Shown piece by piece: positions 9,366-18,700 of a stretch of 64,000 nucleotides of DNA. The stretch is from assembly GCA_017993235.1 (NCBI GenBank), contig JAGONC010000001.1, positions 128,880-192,879 of the forward strand, read 5' to 3'. The DNA is from Lentimicrobiaceae bacterium (GTDB taxonomy: Bacteria; Bacteroidota; Bacteroidia; Bacteroidales; JAGONC01). Made by a program: the position numbers and the translations under genes. The notes under the pieces were generated by a model that saw nothing but the letters and a program-made list of their open reading frames with translations, did not search any database and was not told the origin of the DNA. Numbering within the stretch: the first letter of the stretch is position 1; each line of letters starts with the position of its first letter.

Positions 9366-10574
9366 CTACCTCAGAATAATAACCCGACTGCCTGACATCC
9401 CGTCACGGGAGATCCTGAGCAATACGGTTCCAGCAATACCCTCCAGGTTGAACCGATATTCTTCCTGAAGTGGACTGTAATCCCTGTTGATCAGTTTACC
9501 GGACAGTTCGAACAGTTCGATCCTGAAGGGTTTGTTACCGGGGAGATGATCCCTTAACCTGAGGGTGAAATAACCGGCCCCAGGATTCGGATACAGAAGC
9601 ATTTGTTCCGAGATGTCCAATTCATCCAGCCCCATTCCTCCACCATCCGACGTTGCATACACAAGCCCCTTGCTGCCAACCACCCAGCCATGCTGCGGAT
9701 CGGTGAAAAAGATCGCAGTGAAATAATCAAGGCTTTCGAGGCCGAGTTGCCTTATCCAGGTCAGTCCGGCATCGGTGGTGGCAAAAATTTGATTCCCGGT
9801 GATGACCCATCCTAGCGTATCATTAATAAAAAACATGTCCACCACTCTTCCGGCTCCGTCCGGAAGAGTCCTTTCTGACCAGGTTTCGCCCACATCATCC
9901 GTAAAATATACGATCCCCTCTGAACCAAACCACCCCCTGTAGGGACTGATAAAGAAAATATCATAAGTAAGATCTTCCATGGGCTGCGAAAAATTCACCC
10001 AGTCCGTGCCACCATTAATCGTGTGGGAAAGCCAGCCGTTACTGTACGTACCTGCCAGCCAGCCGTTGTTTGCATCGGAAAACGAAACGGAGAGAATGGC
10101 TTCCTGCACACCGGCGTACTGGTACTGCCAGTGTTGCCCTCCATCGGTCGTGTGCAAAATGATCCCTTCATTCCCGACGATCCATCCGTTATCAGCATCG
10201 CTGAACATCATGTCGATGTAATCCGTTGTCAGAGGGGGGTCGTGTTTTGTCCAGCTTTTCCCCTTTTTCGTGGTCGATAACATGATCCCTGCATTTCCGA
10301 CAATCCAGCCGGAAGAATCATTCTGAAACCAGATGCTCTGCAGAAAATAGTTGGTGGTCGTTGGCTGTACTTCCCAGAGGAAGCCTCCATCCACAGTGTG
10401 CAGAATGGTACCGGAACTGCCTACAATCCATCCCTCGTACTCATTGATGAAATAAACATCGTTCAGGTCTTTGACAACCTGTGGCGATCGCTTTTCCCAT
10501 CCCTTTTGGGAATGAACTTCCATGGGAATGATAAGATAGCAAATTAAAAAGATAAAAAGAAATATTTTATTCAT
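9366..10574 (-). CDS. Exported Ycf48-like beta-propeller protein with T9SS sorting domain
   Basis: A 402-residue secreted protein. Residues 1-22 form a signal peptide (KIFLFIFLICYLII). Residues about 30-315 hold about six Ycf48/BNR-type repeats, each with a GWIVG or GWLAG turn and a T-DGG-W strand. The C-terminal 75 residues look like a type IX secretion sorting domain: LLYPNPGAGYFTLRL, LFELSGKLINRD, and a final VLLRISRDG...VIILR. The protein should be exported by Sec, crossed through T9SS and released or anchored at the surface. Partners of the propeller are unknown. It lies 33 bases after the thioredoxin-like gene on the same strand, so they may share a transcript. Confidence 0.86.
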   Translation of the reverse strand: MNKIFLFIFLICYLIIPMEVHSQKGWEKRSPQVVKDLNDVYFINEYEGWIVGSSGTILHTVDGGFLWEVQPTTTNYFLQSIWFQNDSSGWIVGNAGIMLSTTKKGKSWTKHDPPLTTDYIDMMFSDADNGWIVGNEGIILHTTDGGQHWQYQYAGVQEAILSVSFSDANNGWLAGTYSNGWLSHTINGGTDWVNFSQPMEDLTYDIFFISPYRGWFGSEGIVYFTDDVGETWSERTLPDGAGRVVDMFFINDTLGWVITGNQIFATTDAGLTWIRQLGLESLDYFTAIFFTDPQHGWVVGSKGLVYATSDGGGMGLDELDISEQMLLYPNPGAGYFTLRLRDHLPGNKPFRIELFELSGKLINRDYSPLQEEYRFNLEGIAGTVLLRISRDGMSGSRVIILR

Positions 10575-10607
10575 TTTTATATACAGATTTTATAGATTTA
10601 ATATGTA

Positions 10608-12023
10608 TTATTTCTGATTCAGGATCTCAATGATCTGATCAGTGAGAATGTTTTTTGCAATAATGGTCTTTCTTCTGTCCAGCAAATACATCACCGGCGA
10701 GCTGTGAACATCGTAGAGATCATGAAAATCGGGTGTGAGGCTGAGATAACCATTGACATTGATCCAGTCAAATCCGTGTTCGTTGATGGTTTTTTTCCAA
10801 TCGGTCAGCGATGTGTCAATACAAACAGCATAGACTTCCAGGTTCAGGCTATCCTTACTGGCGTCATAGAATTGTTTCAGACGAGGAGATTCCTTGCGGC
10901 AAAAACTGCAATCGGTATCCCAGAAATAAATAATGGTATACGCTTTCTCGATCTGGTAGAGCGAGACAGGCATCTCACTGGTGTCCAGCAGGATCATCAG
11001 GGGAGCGGTTTTGCCGATCAGCAGAGGCTCCAGAATGTTGGAGCGTTTGATAACGTTTTGACGGACAGTCTCGTTAATGAAGTCTGCTCGTCCCGTTTTG
11101 AAATACCGGTTGGCCATATGCACAAAGACCGCATCATAGCCCATGATCTTTGACCGTTCATATTTCAGGGTAAAATACCATACCAGGTATTCATACACCG
11201 GTTTGCTGGCACTCACTTGCGATAGCAACGAATCAATCTCCCGGGCGATCGAGTCAACGGATGGGTGGACCAGATCATCCATGTACTGTTCCATCCGGGG
11301 ATGGAACAAGGGTGTATGCAACAGTCGCTCATCCGTCAGATCAAAATGATCCCAGTAAAGATTTTTATATTCCCTGAGCAAACGCGCTCGTTCGGAGGGA
11401 TCCTGTTCCTGTTTCACTTTGTTCCATACATCAGGTTCCAGGGATGCCAGAAGGAATACGCCAAAGAAAGTGTCCCTGTGCAGATTGGCCAGTTCTTTCT
11501 GATGGCTGGTCACCTCCCTGTCGATGGATTTAATTTGCTCCGCAATGAAGATTGACGGCTGGCTTCCCGATGTATCGCCTGAAACCAGGTGATTCAGCGA
11601 ATCAACCTGCTTCCTTTTTTGCTGCAGATAGGAGATGTAGTCAAAGAATAACTGGTTCTCTTTAGATCCCCTGATCCGGATCCGGCCAATCCAATCTGTT
11701 GTGTCCGTTTCGATCCGGAACCTGCTGGCATCATTGACAATGAAATCAATGTACTTATTCTTCGACTGCCCCGCAACCATGTACATTCCCTTTTCAAGAC
11801 CGGTACTGCCATCAAACGTGAACGTATGATCCATTACCCGGGCCGTATCCACCAGATACGTTTTGTCGCCGGTATACCTGACAAGGAAGCATGCACTGTC
11901 TGGGATGTGCTTAACCGAAAAGGTAATATGATAACCGTCCTGAGCAATTGCAGCCTGGAAATAAAATAGCCCAACGATAATAAATCCAATCAAAAATTGC
12001 TTTCCCTTCTTCGTCCCTCTCAT
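10608..12023 (-). CDS. Periplasmic thioredoxin-like (AhpC/TSA-TlpA type) protein with DUF4369/DUF5106-like N-region
   Basis: A protein of about 471 residues with a signal peptide (MRGTKKGKQFLIGFIIVGLF, cut near AIAQ). The N-terminal beta region (HITFSVKHIPDSACFLVRY) resembles DUF4369 and the helical middle resembles DUF5106. The C-terminal third is a thioredoxin fold with the redox pair CSFC in YFWDTDCSFCRKESPRL. Such proteins reduce or exchange disulfides in the periplasm. An in-frame ATG at 12053 adds ten residues. The -7 box at 12067-12074 would then leave almost no leader, and the 12023 start gives a cleaner signal peptide, so 12023 is preferred. Confidence 0.82.
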   Translation of the reverse strand: MRGTKKGKQFLIGFIIVGLFYFQAAIAQDGYHITFSVKHIPDSACFLVRYTGDKTYLVDTARVMDHTFTFDGSTGLEKGMYMVAGQSKNKYIDFIVNDASRFRIETDTTDWIGRIRIRGSKENQLFFDYISYLQQKRKQVDSLNHLVSGDTSGSQPSIFIAEQIKSIDREVTSHQKELANLHRDTFFGVFLLASLEPDVWNKVKQEQDPSERARLLREYKNLYWDHFDLTDERLLHTPLFHPRMEQYMDDLVHPSVDSIAREIDSLLSQVSASKPVYEYLVWYFTLKYERSKIMGYDAVFVHMANRYFKTGRADFINETVRQNVIKRSNILEPLLIGKTAPLMILLDTSEMPVSLYQIEKAYTIIYFWDTDCSFCRKESPRLKQFYDASKDSLNLEVYAVCIDTSLTDWKKTINEHGFDWINVNGYLSLTPDFHDLYDVHSSPVMYLLDRRKTIIAKNILTDQIIEILNQK

Positions 12024-12066
12024 CCTAAATATTCTTGATTTTTCATTTTTCACCCAGCTTCCCCTG

Positions 12067-12074
12067 CAAATTTA
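12067..12074 (-). promoter_or_regulatory. -7 box (TAAATTTG on minus) for the thioredoxin-like gene
   Basis: The plus strand reads CAAATTTA, so the minus strand matches TAnnTTTG. It faces the gene starting at 12023 and diverges from the box at 12106. Confidence 0.55.
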
Positions 12075-12105
12075 CATTATTCGCTTCACAAGCTGAAAAA
12101 TCGTG

Positions 12106-12113
12106 TAATTTTG
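12106..12113 (+). promoter_or_regulatory. -7 box TAATTTTG for the 12165 gene
   Basis: Matches TAnnTTTG, 51 bases before the ATG at 12165, in an AT-rich divergent intergenic region. Confidence 0.5.
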
Positions 12114-12164
12114 AATGGTTAGGAGTACTGGTTCCATAATATATTTCAATAATTAATTAAATTA

Positions 12165-12707
12165 ATGCATATTATAAATAAAAGATTTATACATAATTAC
12201 TTAAAGATTATTGGTATATTGTATTTAATAACAAGTTTAAGTAATTATATTTATTCTGCTGAAATACAAAATTTTGATTCATTGATATCCCGGCATGAAT
12301 CCATCAGTGATTCGCTAACCATAAGGAATCAGAATCTCCAGGATGAACTGCAGCGTTCCTTCGAGGAAGTGACCCTGGTGAGGAGCCGGTTGACGGAAAT
12401 GGTTTATTTTACCCGGTTGCTCGAGTTTGCGGCAGGTCTGCTACTCATTTTTCTGATCGCTCTGTTTGTACTTTTCATATGCTGTTTAAAGAAAGTCAGA
12501 GCCAGCAGACCTGCTGTTTTCAATAAGGGATACCCTGCAGACACTGAAGGAAAAATTAAACATTTTGAAGAGGAAATTGCAAAGCTGGAGAAAGAGGTGA
12601 ATGTGCTTGAGCAGCGAATCGTTCAGGAACAAAACATCAGGAAACAGATGGAGGAGGAGGTGGCAGGATTGCTTGCACGGATAAAGAAACCGGAAGGGAC
12701 AGGATAA
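12165..12707 (+). CDS. Hypothetical membrane protein with two coiled coils
   Basis: I do not recognise the family. The 180-residue protein has an N-terminal hydrophobic stretch (IIGILYLITSLSNYIYS, probably a signal peptide or anchor), a first helical, coiled-coil-like part (about 35-75), a strong transmembrane segment (FAAGLLLIFLIALFVLFICC, about 88-107) and a C-terminal Glu/Lys-rich coiled coil (about 130-175, KIKHFEEEIAKLEKEVNVLE). The first 120 bases are much more AT-rich than neighbouring genes, which could mean a poor start choice or different ancestry. It is followed, on the other strand, by two tRNA genes. Confidence 0.65.
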   Translation: MHIINKRFIHNYLKIIGILYLITSLSNYIYSAEIQNFDSLISRHESISDSLTIRNQNLQDELQRSFEEVTLVRSRLTEMVYFTRLLEFAAGLLLIFLIALFVLFICCLKKVRASRPAVFNKGYPADTEGKIKHFEEEIAKLEKEVNVLEQRIVQEQNIRKQMEEEVAGLLARIKKPEGTG

Positions 12708-12759
12708 TGATTTCAGAAACAGCGGTAAATCACCGGAAAGCATCATTGCTTCCTGAAAG

Positions 12760-12844
12760 TGCCCAAGACAAGACTCGAACTTGCACGACCTTAACGGCCA
12801 CTAGACCCTGAATCTAGCGCGTCTACCAATTCCGCCACTTGGGC
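12760..12844 (-). tRNA. tRNA-Leu (anticodon CAG)
   Basis: The minus strand folds as a class II tRNA: acceptor GCCCAAG paired with CTTGGGC, discriminator A, anticodon stem CTAGA/TCTAG with loop TTCAGGG giving CAG, a long variable arm, and a T arm with GTTCGAGTC. CCA is not encoded, in line with the CCA-adding enzyme gene at 55683. It lies five bases from a second tRNA-Leu. Confidence 0.96.
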
Positions 12845-12849
12845 CGGGG

Positions 12850-12933
12850 TGCCCAGGACAAGAATCGAACTTGCACGACCTTGCAGTCACTACCCCCTCA
12901 AAGTAGCGTGTCTACCAGTTCCACCACCTGGGC
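12850..12933 (-). tRNA. tRNA-Leu (anticodon GAG)
   Basis: Class II tRNA on the minus strand: acceptor GCCCAGG/CCTGGGC, discriminator A, anticodon stem CTACT/GGTAG (one T-G pair) with loop TTGAGGG giving GAG, long variable arm, T arm with GTTCGATTC. Tandem with, and clearly a diverged paralogue of, tRNA-Leu(CAG). CCA is not encoded. Confidence 0.96.
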
Positions 12934-12945
12934 AAAAATGAGGTG

Positions 12946-12953
12946 CAAATATA
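12946..12953 (-). promoter_or_regulatory. -7 box (TATATTTG on minus) for the tRNA-Leu pair
   Basis: The plus strand reads CAAATATA 13 bases upstream of the first tRNA, so the minus strand has a perfect TAnnTTTG box facing both tRNA genes. Confidence 0.65.
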
Positions 12954-13066
12954 TAAAAATTTTTGATGATGTGGTTTGGATAAAATATTTTGGATCCTGG
13001 GATGACATCCCTTGCCTGGGGAGGTCATCCCATTTACAGCGTTACGAACAGGGATTGTGATTTCAC

Positions 13067-13074
13067 TATATTTG
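13067..13074 (+). promoter_or_regulatory. -7 box TATATTTG for the DUF4301 gene
   Basis: A perfect TAnnTTTG match 40 bases before the ATG at 13115. Confidence 0.55.
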
Positions 13075-13114
13075 CATATAATTAAAAGCTTAAGAGGAAT
13101 AATACGCAATACCC

Positions 13115-14668
13115 ATGTTTACATTAAAAGACAGGGAACAGTTCATTTTACAGGGGGTTGATATTCAGCATGTTGAGAATCAAATTGTCCGGTTTAAAGC
13201 GGGATTTCCTTTCATTGACCTGGTAGCACCTGCCACGGTCGGCCACGGGATCATCAGGCTTGATGAAACGCAAGTCGAGTCAAATGCCGGCGCATTCGAT
13301 ATGCAAAAAAGCAATCTGAGACTTTTGAAATTTGTTCCTGCCTCGGGCGCTGCCACGCGGATGTTCAAGGACCTCTTTGAGTTTAGTGCTGCCCTGAAGC
13401 CTCGTGGTTTTGATCGTGACAGGGCATCACTGGAAAAAAACTTCCCGGCCATCGCTGCCTTGATTGCTTACTTCCAGCGTTTACCCTTTGTGGTTGAGCT
13501 ACGGAGTGCCCTCAGCAAACAGGGAAGGGATTTGGATGATTTGTTAGGGAAGAGTGATTATCAGGTTATTATGCATTATATCCTGGATAGGGACGGCATA
13601 AATTATGCTGCACTGCCGAAAGGATTATTATTGTTCCACAGGTATCCTGATGAAACACGTACAGCAATGGAAGAGCACCTGGTAGAAGGTGCTGACTACT
13701 GCCGGGATGGACACGGGAACGTTTGCCTGCATTTTACGGTATCCCCTGAACATCTGGAAGCATTCCGCAATAAGGTTGACGAGGTGAAAGGTTCCTATGA
13801 GAAACGTTACGGGGTTACCTATCATGTGGATTTTTCAGTTCAGAAATCCTCCACCGATACCTTGGCCGTGGATCTGAACAACGAGCCCTTCCGCAACTTC
13901 GACGGGAGCCTGCTCTTCCGGCCGGCCGGTCATGGCGCACTGATCGAAAACCTGAATGATCTGGATGCGGATATCATCTTCATTAAAAACATCGACAACG
14001 TCGTTCCCGATCACCTGAAACCTGAAAACACCCTCTATAAAAAAGCCCTCGCAGGTTATCTGCTGAACCTTCGCCAGAAAGTCTATACGTGCCTCGGACG
14101 CCTGCAGGAAAATATGCTCAGCGAATATGACCTGAACGAAATAGCGCTGTTTGCCAGGAATACCCTTTTGATCGACCCATCTTTTTTAGACAGCCTGGAT
14201 CATGAAAATCAACGCAGTGCGTTGTTCAATGCCCTTCACCGGCCCATCCGGGTCTGCGGAATGGTAAAGAATGTGGGTGAACCGGGAGGCGGGCCCTTCT
14301 GGGTGAAGGACCGACAGGGAAGGATCAGCCTGCAGATCGTTGAATCTTCACAGGTCAACATGTCTGATCCCAAACAGAAAGAACAGTTCCTTCAGGCAAC
14401 CCATTTCAATCCTGTTGACCTGGTGTGCAGTGTAAAGGATCACCAGGGAAAGAAGTTCGATCTATCACAATATGTAGATCCATCCACCGGATTTATTTCC
14501 AGGAAGTCGAAGGATGGCAGGGAACTTAAAGCGATGGAGCTCCCCGGACTTTGGAATGGAGCCATGGCCGGCTGGATAACGATTTTTGCAGAGGTACCGT
14601 TGATTACATTCAACCCGGTTAAGACGGTGAATGACCTGCTCCGGAAAGAACACCAGGTGAATCCATAG
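13115..14668 (+). CDS. DUF4301 family protein
   Basis: A 517-residue cytosolic protein that I assign to DUF4301, a family common in Bacteroidota. The conserved segment LKFVPASGAATRMFKDLFEF (about 72-91) resembles the glycine/alanine-rich loop of nucleotidyltransferases, so an NTP-transferase-like activity is possible but not shown. Other recognisable parts are LNNEPFRNFDGSLLFRPAGHG, a later DIIFIKNIDNVVPDH, and GMVKNVGEPGGGPFW near residue 390. There is no signal peptide. It is monocistronic: its own -7 box lies upstream and convergent tsaD lies 20 bases downstream. Confidence 0.78.
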   Translation: MFTLKDREQFILQGVDIQHVENQIVRFKAGFPFIDLVAPATVGHGIIRLDETQVESNAGAFDMQKSNLRLLKFVPASGAATRMFKDLFEFSAALKPRGFDRDRASLEKNFPAIAALIAYFQRLPFVVELRSALSKQGRDLDDLLGKSDYQVIMHYILDRDGINYAALPKGLLLFHRYPDETRTAMEEHLVEGADYCRDGHGNVCLHFTVSPEHLEAFRNKVDEVKGSYEKRYGVTYHVDFSVQKSSTDTLAVDLNNEPFRNFDGSLLFRPAGHGALIENLNDLDADIIFIKNIDNVVPDHLKPENTLYKKALAGYLLNLRQKVYTCLGRLQENMLSEYDLNEIALFARNTLLIDPSFLDSLDHENQRSALFNALHRPIRVCGMVKNVGEPGGGPFWVKDRQGRISLQIVESSQVNMSDPKQKEQFLQATHFNPVDLVCSVKDHQGKKFDLSQYVDPSTGFISRKSKDGRELKAMELPGLWNGAMAGWITIFAEVPLITFNPVKTVNDLLRKEHQVNP

Positions 14669-14688
14669 TCGATAGCACCTGACGGGGA

Positions 14689-15720
14689 TCAGGAACGTGA
14701 ACTGCGGGAATAGGGGGAGAGTGTGTAATCCGCAAATTCATTACGAAGGTACTTGTAATATCCGCAGATGGCCACCATGGCTGCATTGTCGGTTGTATAG
14801 GCAAGTTTCGGGATGAAGACCTTCCATTGACGGACCTTCTGCTGATCCAGCACAGCCTTTCTCAGGACTGAGTTGGCCGCCACGCCACCTGCGATGGCAA
14901 TGGTATTGATCATGGTTCTTTCTGATGCCTGGATCAGCTTTTCCATTAATATATCAACTATATTCTGCTGAATCGAGGCGCATAGGTCAGCCAGGTTCTG
15001 ACTGATGAACTGCTGGTCTTCTTTCAGGCGATCCCTGAGAAAGTACAGGAACGATGTTTTCAATCCGCTAAAGCTGAAGTCGAGTCCGGCGATCCTGGGT
15101 TTCGGAAAGCGGTAAGCCATTGCATTACCCTCCCTGGCATACTGATCGATCCAGGGTCCACCCGGGTAGGGGAGCCCCATGATTTTGGCTGTTTTGTCAA
15201 ACGCCTCTCCAGCCGCGTCATCGATCGTCCGGCCGATGATCTCCATGTCAAAGTAATCGCGGATCAATGCGATTTGTGTATGTCCTCCGGATACCGTCAG
15301 GCAGAGAAATGGGAATGAAGGTACTTCAGCAATGTTACCGGGTACCTGGATGAAATGGGCTAAAATATGCGCTTCAAGATGATCGACCTCGATCAGGGGT
15401 ATGGATAGACCCAGGGAAAAGGCTTTGGCAAATGAAGTCCCTACGAGCAGGGAACCCAGTAAGCCGGGACCCCGGGTGAATGCTACAGCATGTAAATCAT
15501 TTTTATTTATATTTGCCCTATCCATTGCAGTCTGGATAACGGGGATGATGTTTTGCTGATGTGAACGTGAGGCCAGCTCAGGCACAACACCTCCGTAGTT
15601 TTTATGGATATCCTGGTTGGCAATAATGTTGGACAGGAGTTCGTTGTTACGGAGGACAGCCGCCGAGGTATCATCGCAGGATGATTCTATCCCCAGAACA
15701 TAAATAGCTTTTTCTGGCAT
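14689..15720 (-). CDS. tsaD: tRNA N6-adenosine threonylcarbamoyltransferase TsaD
   Basis: TsaD transfers the threonylcarbamoyl group to A37 of ANN-decoding tRNAs, working with TsaB, TsaC and TsaE. The 343-residue protein starts MPEKAIYVLGIESSCDDTSA and has the metal motif HLEAHILAHF (HxxxH), CLTVSGGHTQIALI, GLPYPGGPWID, LDFSFSGLKTSFLYF and IAGGVAANSVLR, all ASKHA/Kae1 signatures. It diverges from tamB, with 51 bases between the two annotated starts. None of its partner genes is in the window. Confidence 0.97.
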   Translation of the reverse strand: MPEKAIYVLGIESSCDDTSAAVLRNNELLSNIIANQDIHKNYGGVVPELASRSHQQNIIPVIQTAMDRANINKNDLHAVAFTRGPGLLGSLLVGTSFAKAFSLGLSIPLIEVDHLEAHILAHFIQVPGNIAEVPSFPFLCLTVSGGHTQIALIRDYFDMEIIGRTIDDAAGEAFDKTAKIMGLPYPGGPWIDQYAREGNAMAYRFPKPRIAGLDFSFSGLKTSFLYFLRDRLKEDQQFISQNLADLCASIQQNIVDILMEKLIQASERTMINTIAIAGGVAANSVLRKAVLDQQKVRQWKVFIPKLAYTTDNAAMVAICGYYKYLRNEFADYTLSPYSRSSRS

Positions 15721-15737
15721 TGGAAATTTGTAAAAAG

Positions 15738-15745
15738 CAAAATTA
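15738..15745 (-). promoter_or_regulatory. -7 box (TAATTTTG on minus) for tsaD
   Basis: Plus strand CAAAATTA, 18 bases upstream of the tsaD ATG. It matches TAnnTTTG on the minus strand. Confidence 0.6.
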
Positions 15746-15771
15746 TTAAAATTAGGATACTGAAGATCGTA

Positions 15772-18700
15772 TTGTACCTGATCCTGATAGCCCTTCTTAT
15801 ACCGGTTCTCATCTCAGGTATTCTCCAGGTTGGACCTGTCCAGACCTATGTCGCTCGAAGGGTGGCTACCTCTCTGACAGCAAAGACCCAGTGTGAGGTA
15901 ACGATCGATAAGCTGAGAATTTACCGCCTGCGCCAACTGGCTCTTGAAAACCTGCGCATCCTGGATCGAAGAGACAGTCTTCTTTTACAGGTCCATTCAA
16001 TGAATGTGGATGTTGCTCGTATTCGTTTCAGGGAACATGCACTGAAGATCAACAGTCTGGTCACATCGAACCTGATGCTTGTTTTGAAGAAATATGAATC
16101 GGACAGTGTCCTCAATCTGACCCATTTCCTTTCAGCGTTTGTTACATCCGACACCGGTACCGCCGGGAAGCCCTGGCAGATTTCCTGTGCCGGCCTTGAA
16201 ATCACGGATGGTCATTTCATTATGAAGGATGAAAACAGACTGAAACCACCCAGTCACGTCATCAACTTCAGTGACCTCGACCTGGATTCGCTGAATGCAT
16301 TTTTTAGCCATGTGTCTTTGAACGCTGACACGGTATCTGCCCGGGTCAATAGGCTGCAATTCAGTGAGAAATGTGGTTTACAGCTGAAATCCTTTCAATC
16401 TCAGGTGGAAGTATGCCCTTCCTTCATTCATGCCCTGAACACGCTCATGGTGACCAACGATTCAGAGCTGGACATGGACCTGTCCTTTCTATATGATGAT
16501 TATTCCGGGTTTTCAGATTTTCTCCACAGGGTTTCCATCCAGGCCAGCATTCGGCCATCTTCCCTGGCAGCCAGGGACCTTGCTCATTTTATCCCATCTT
16601 TTTTCAGACTATCCCATGAAATTGACCTGAGCGGTGAAATAAACGGAACCGTGAATAATTTAAAAATCAGGAACTTATCTCTGCGCTACGGCTCCAATAC
16701 CCGTCTCAACGGTGATCTGTCCATGACCGGTTTGCCAGATATCAGCGAAACCTACATGCACATAAAGATCTCGGATCTGATGACCTTTATACCGGATATA
16801 CAGCGAATTCTCGATGAGGGAGTTGCGCCTGCAAGCGTGCTGCCTGAGAATCTTTCACCCCTTGGCACCATCCATATCACAGGCCGCTTCACGGGTTTTA
16901 TCAATGATTTTGTATCCTTTGCGGATTTCAGGACCGATCTGGGGACGATCTCCACCGACCTTGAACTTCAGGCCACACATTCCCGAAAAGGAATTCATTA
17001 TAAGGGAAAGATCAAGACCAGCCAGTTTGACCTGGGTACATTCAGCCAGGGAAGTGCTAAAGTGGGCAAGGTCTCACTTGAAGCTCAGATCAAAGGAAGT
17101 GGTACTACGCGACGAACGGCACAGCTACAGATCGACGGCACCATCGATTCCCTGGATTTGAATAATCACCGTTTTCAGGCCATCTCCCTGAATGGACTGT
17201 ACAACGATGAAAAATTCAATGGTAAGGTAAATATTGACGATCCCTATATCCACCTGGCATTTGCGGGTCTGGTCGATCTGAAGGGTAAAATACCGCAGTT
17301 TGACTTCTCTGCAAAAATCGGGGGAGCCCGCCTGCATGATCTCGGACTCATAGATTTTGATACCCTTGGGATCCTGACCACCCAGATGAACATACAACTT
17401 GGCAGTAAAAGCCTCGACAGTACATTCGGTCACCTTGCCCTTGAAAATACGGAATTCATTACAAGTCATAGCACCTTCACCATGGACCGCTTTCATCTGG
17501 CCGCTTCTCAGCAAGGTCCTTCTGTTAAATCCATTGAACTGGAATCGGATTATGTTGACGGATACCTTAAAGGTGATTTTCTCCTAGCCCGGTTGAAGTC
17601 TATGTTGAGTTCGATCATCGATCCTCATTTTTCGGCATTTACAAATGATACGGCTTATCTTGCAGATACCTTGAGCCAACAGGATTTTGCCTTCAGGATT
17701 GATTTGAAAAATACCGCGCCCCTCACGGACTTATTCCTGCCCACATTATCTGTTTCCCCAAATTCGACGATCTCCGGTTCCATTAATTCCCAACGGTATA
17801 ATATTCAATTAAATGTGAGTTCTGACCATATATCTTACAGGACATTTCACCTGAATGATCTAAGGGTAAAGGCGAACACCTCTGTGGGTAAACTGGAATG
17901 GGAGATAGGAGCCGAAAGGTTTTTCCGGGGGAAAAATTTACCTGCGGATACGACCTCCCTCGGTCTGGATGACCTGAGGATCATGGCTGATATGGCCCAT
18001 GATACCCTCTTTCTTGGGCTGTCGTGGAATGATCGGGAACCCGTGGATGTCACTGCAGGGAATCTTTCCCTGCAGCTCCAGCTTGAGCATTTCCCCTGCA
18101 TCGAAGGCAGTATAGCAGATGCCAGGCTGTTGATTAATGGAACAAGTTGGAACATTGGCCATAGCAATCACTTTGTCATCGACTCTTCCTTCGTCAGGAT
18201 CGATAAACTGGATATATCGGGAGAAGGGCAACAGTTACTGATCAATGGGATCCTGTCGTCACAACCCGATGAGATCCTCAGCGTATCGTTCAATCCCTTT
18301 AATCTGGATAATCTTCAGGGTGTGCTGAACAATCCGGATCTCAGCTTTGGTGGACTGGCATTCGGAAATGTCGAACTATCGGATGTTTTTCATGATCCAA
18401 CAATGATCGCGGATCTGCGGGTAAAGGAATTCACCTTCAACCAGGAGTTGCTCGGAGATCTTTTCATCAGAACAGAATGGGACAACACGAATAAAATGAT
18501 CAATACCCTGGGGGAAATCATATATACAGGAAATAATTCGTCAGTCAGGGTTCTGGATCTCAAGGGTACCTATGCGCCTTCTGCGAAGGACAATAATTTT
18601 GATTTCAGCGTTTCGATGGACAACCTTAAGATCAAGCCCATCGGACAGTTCCTGGAAGGTATTTTCACGGATTTCAGCGGATATGCAAGTGGTTCTTTAT

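Noticed and set aside
12711..12758. Terminator downstream of the tRNA-Leu pair (TTTCAG...CTGAAA with GGAAAGC/GCTTCC)
   Set aside because: The stem has a bulge and there is no T run on the minus strand; possible, but too weak to annotate.
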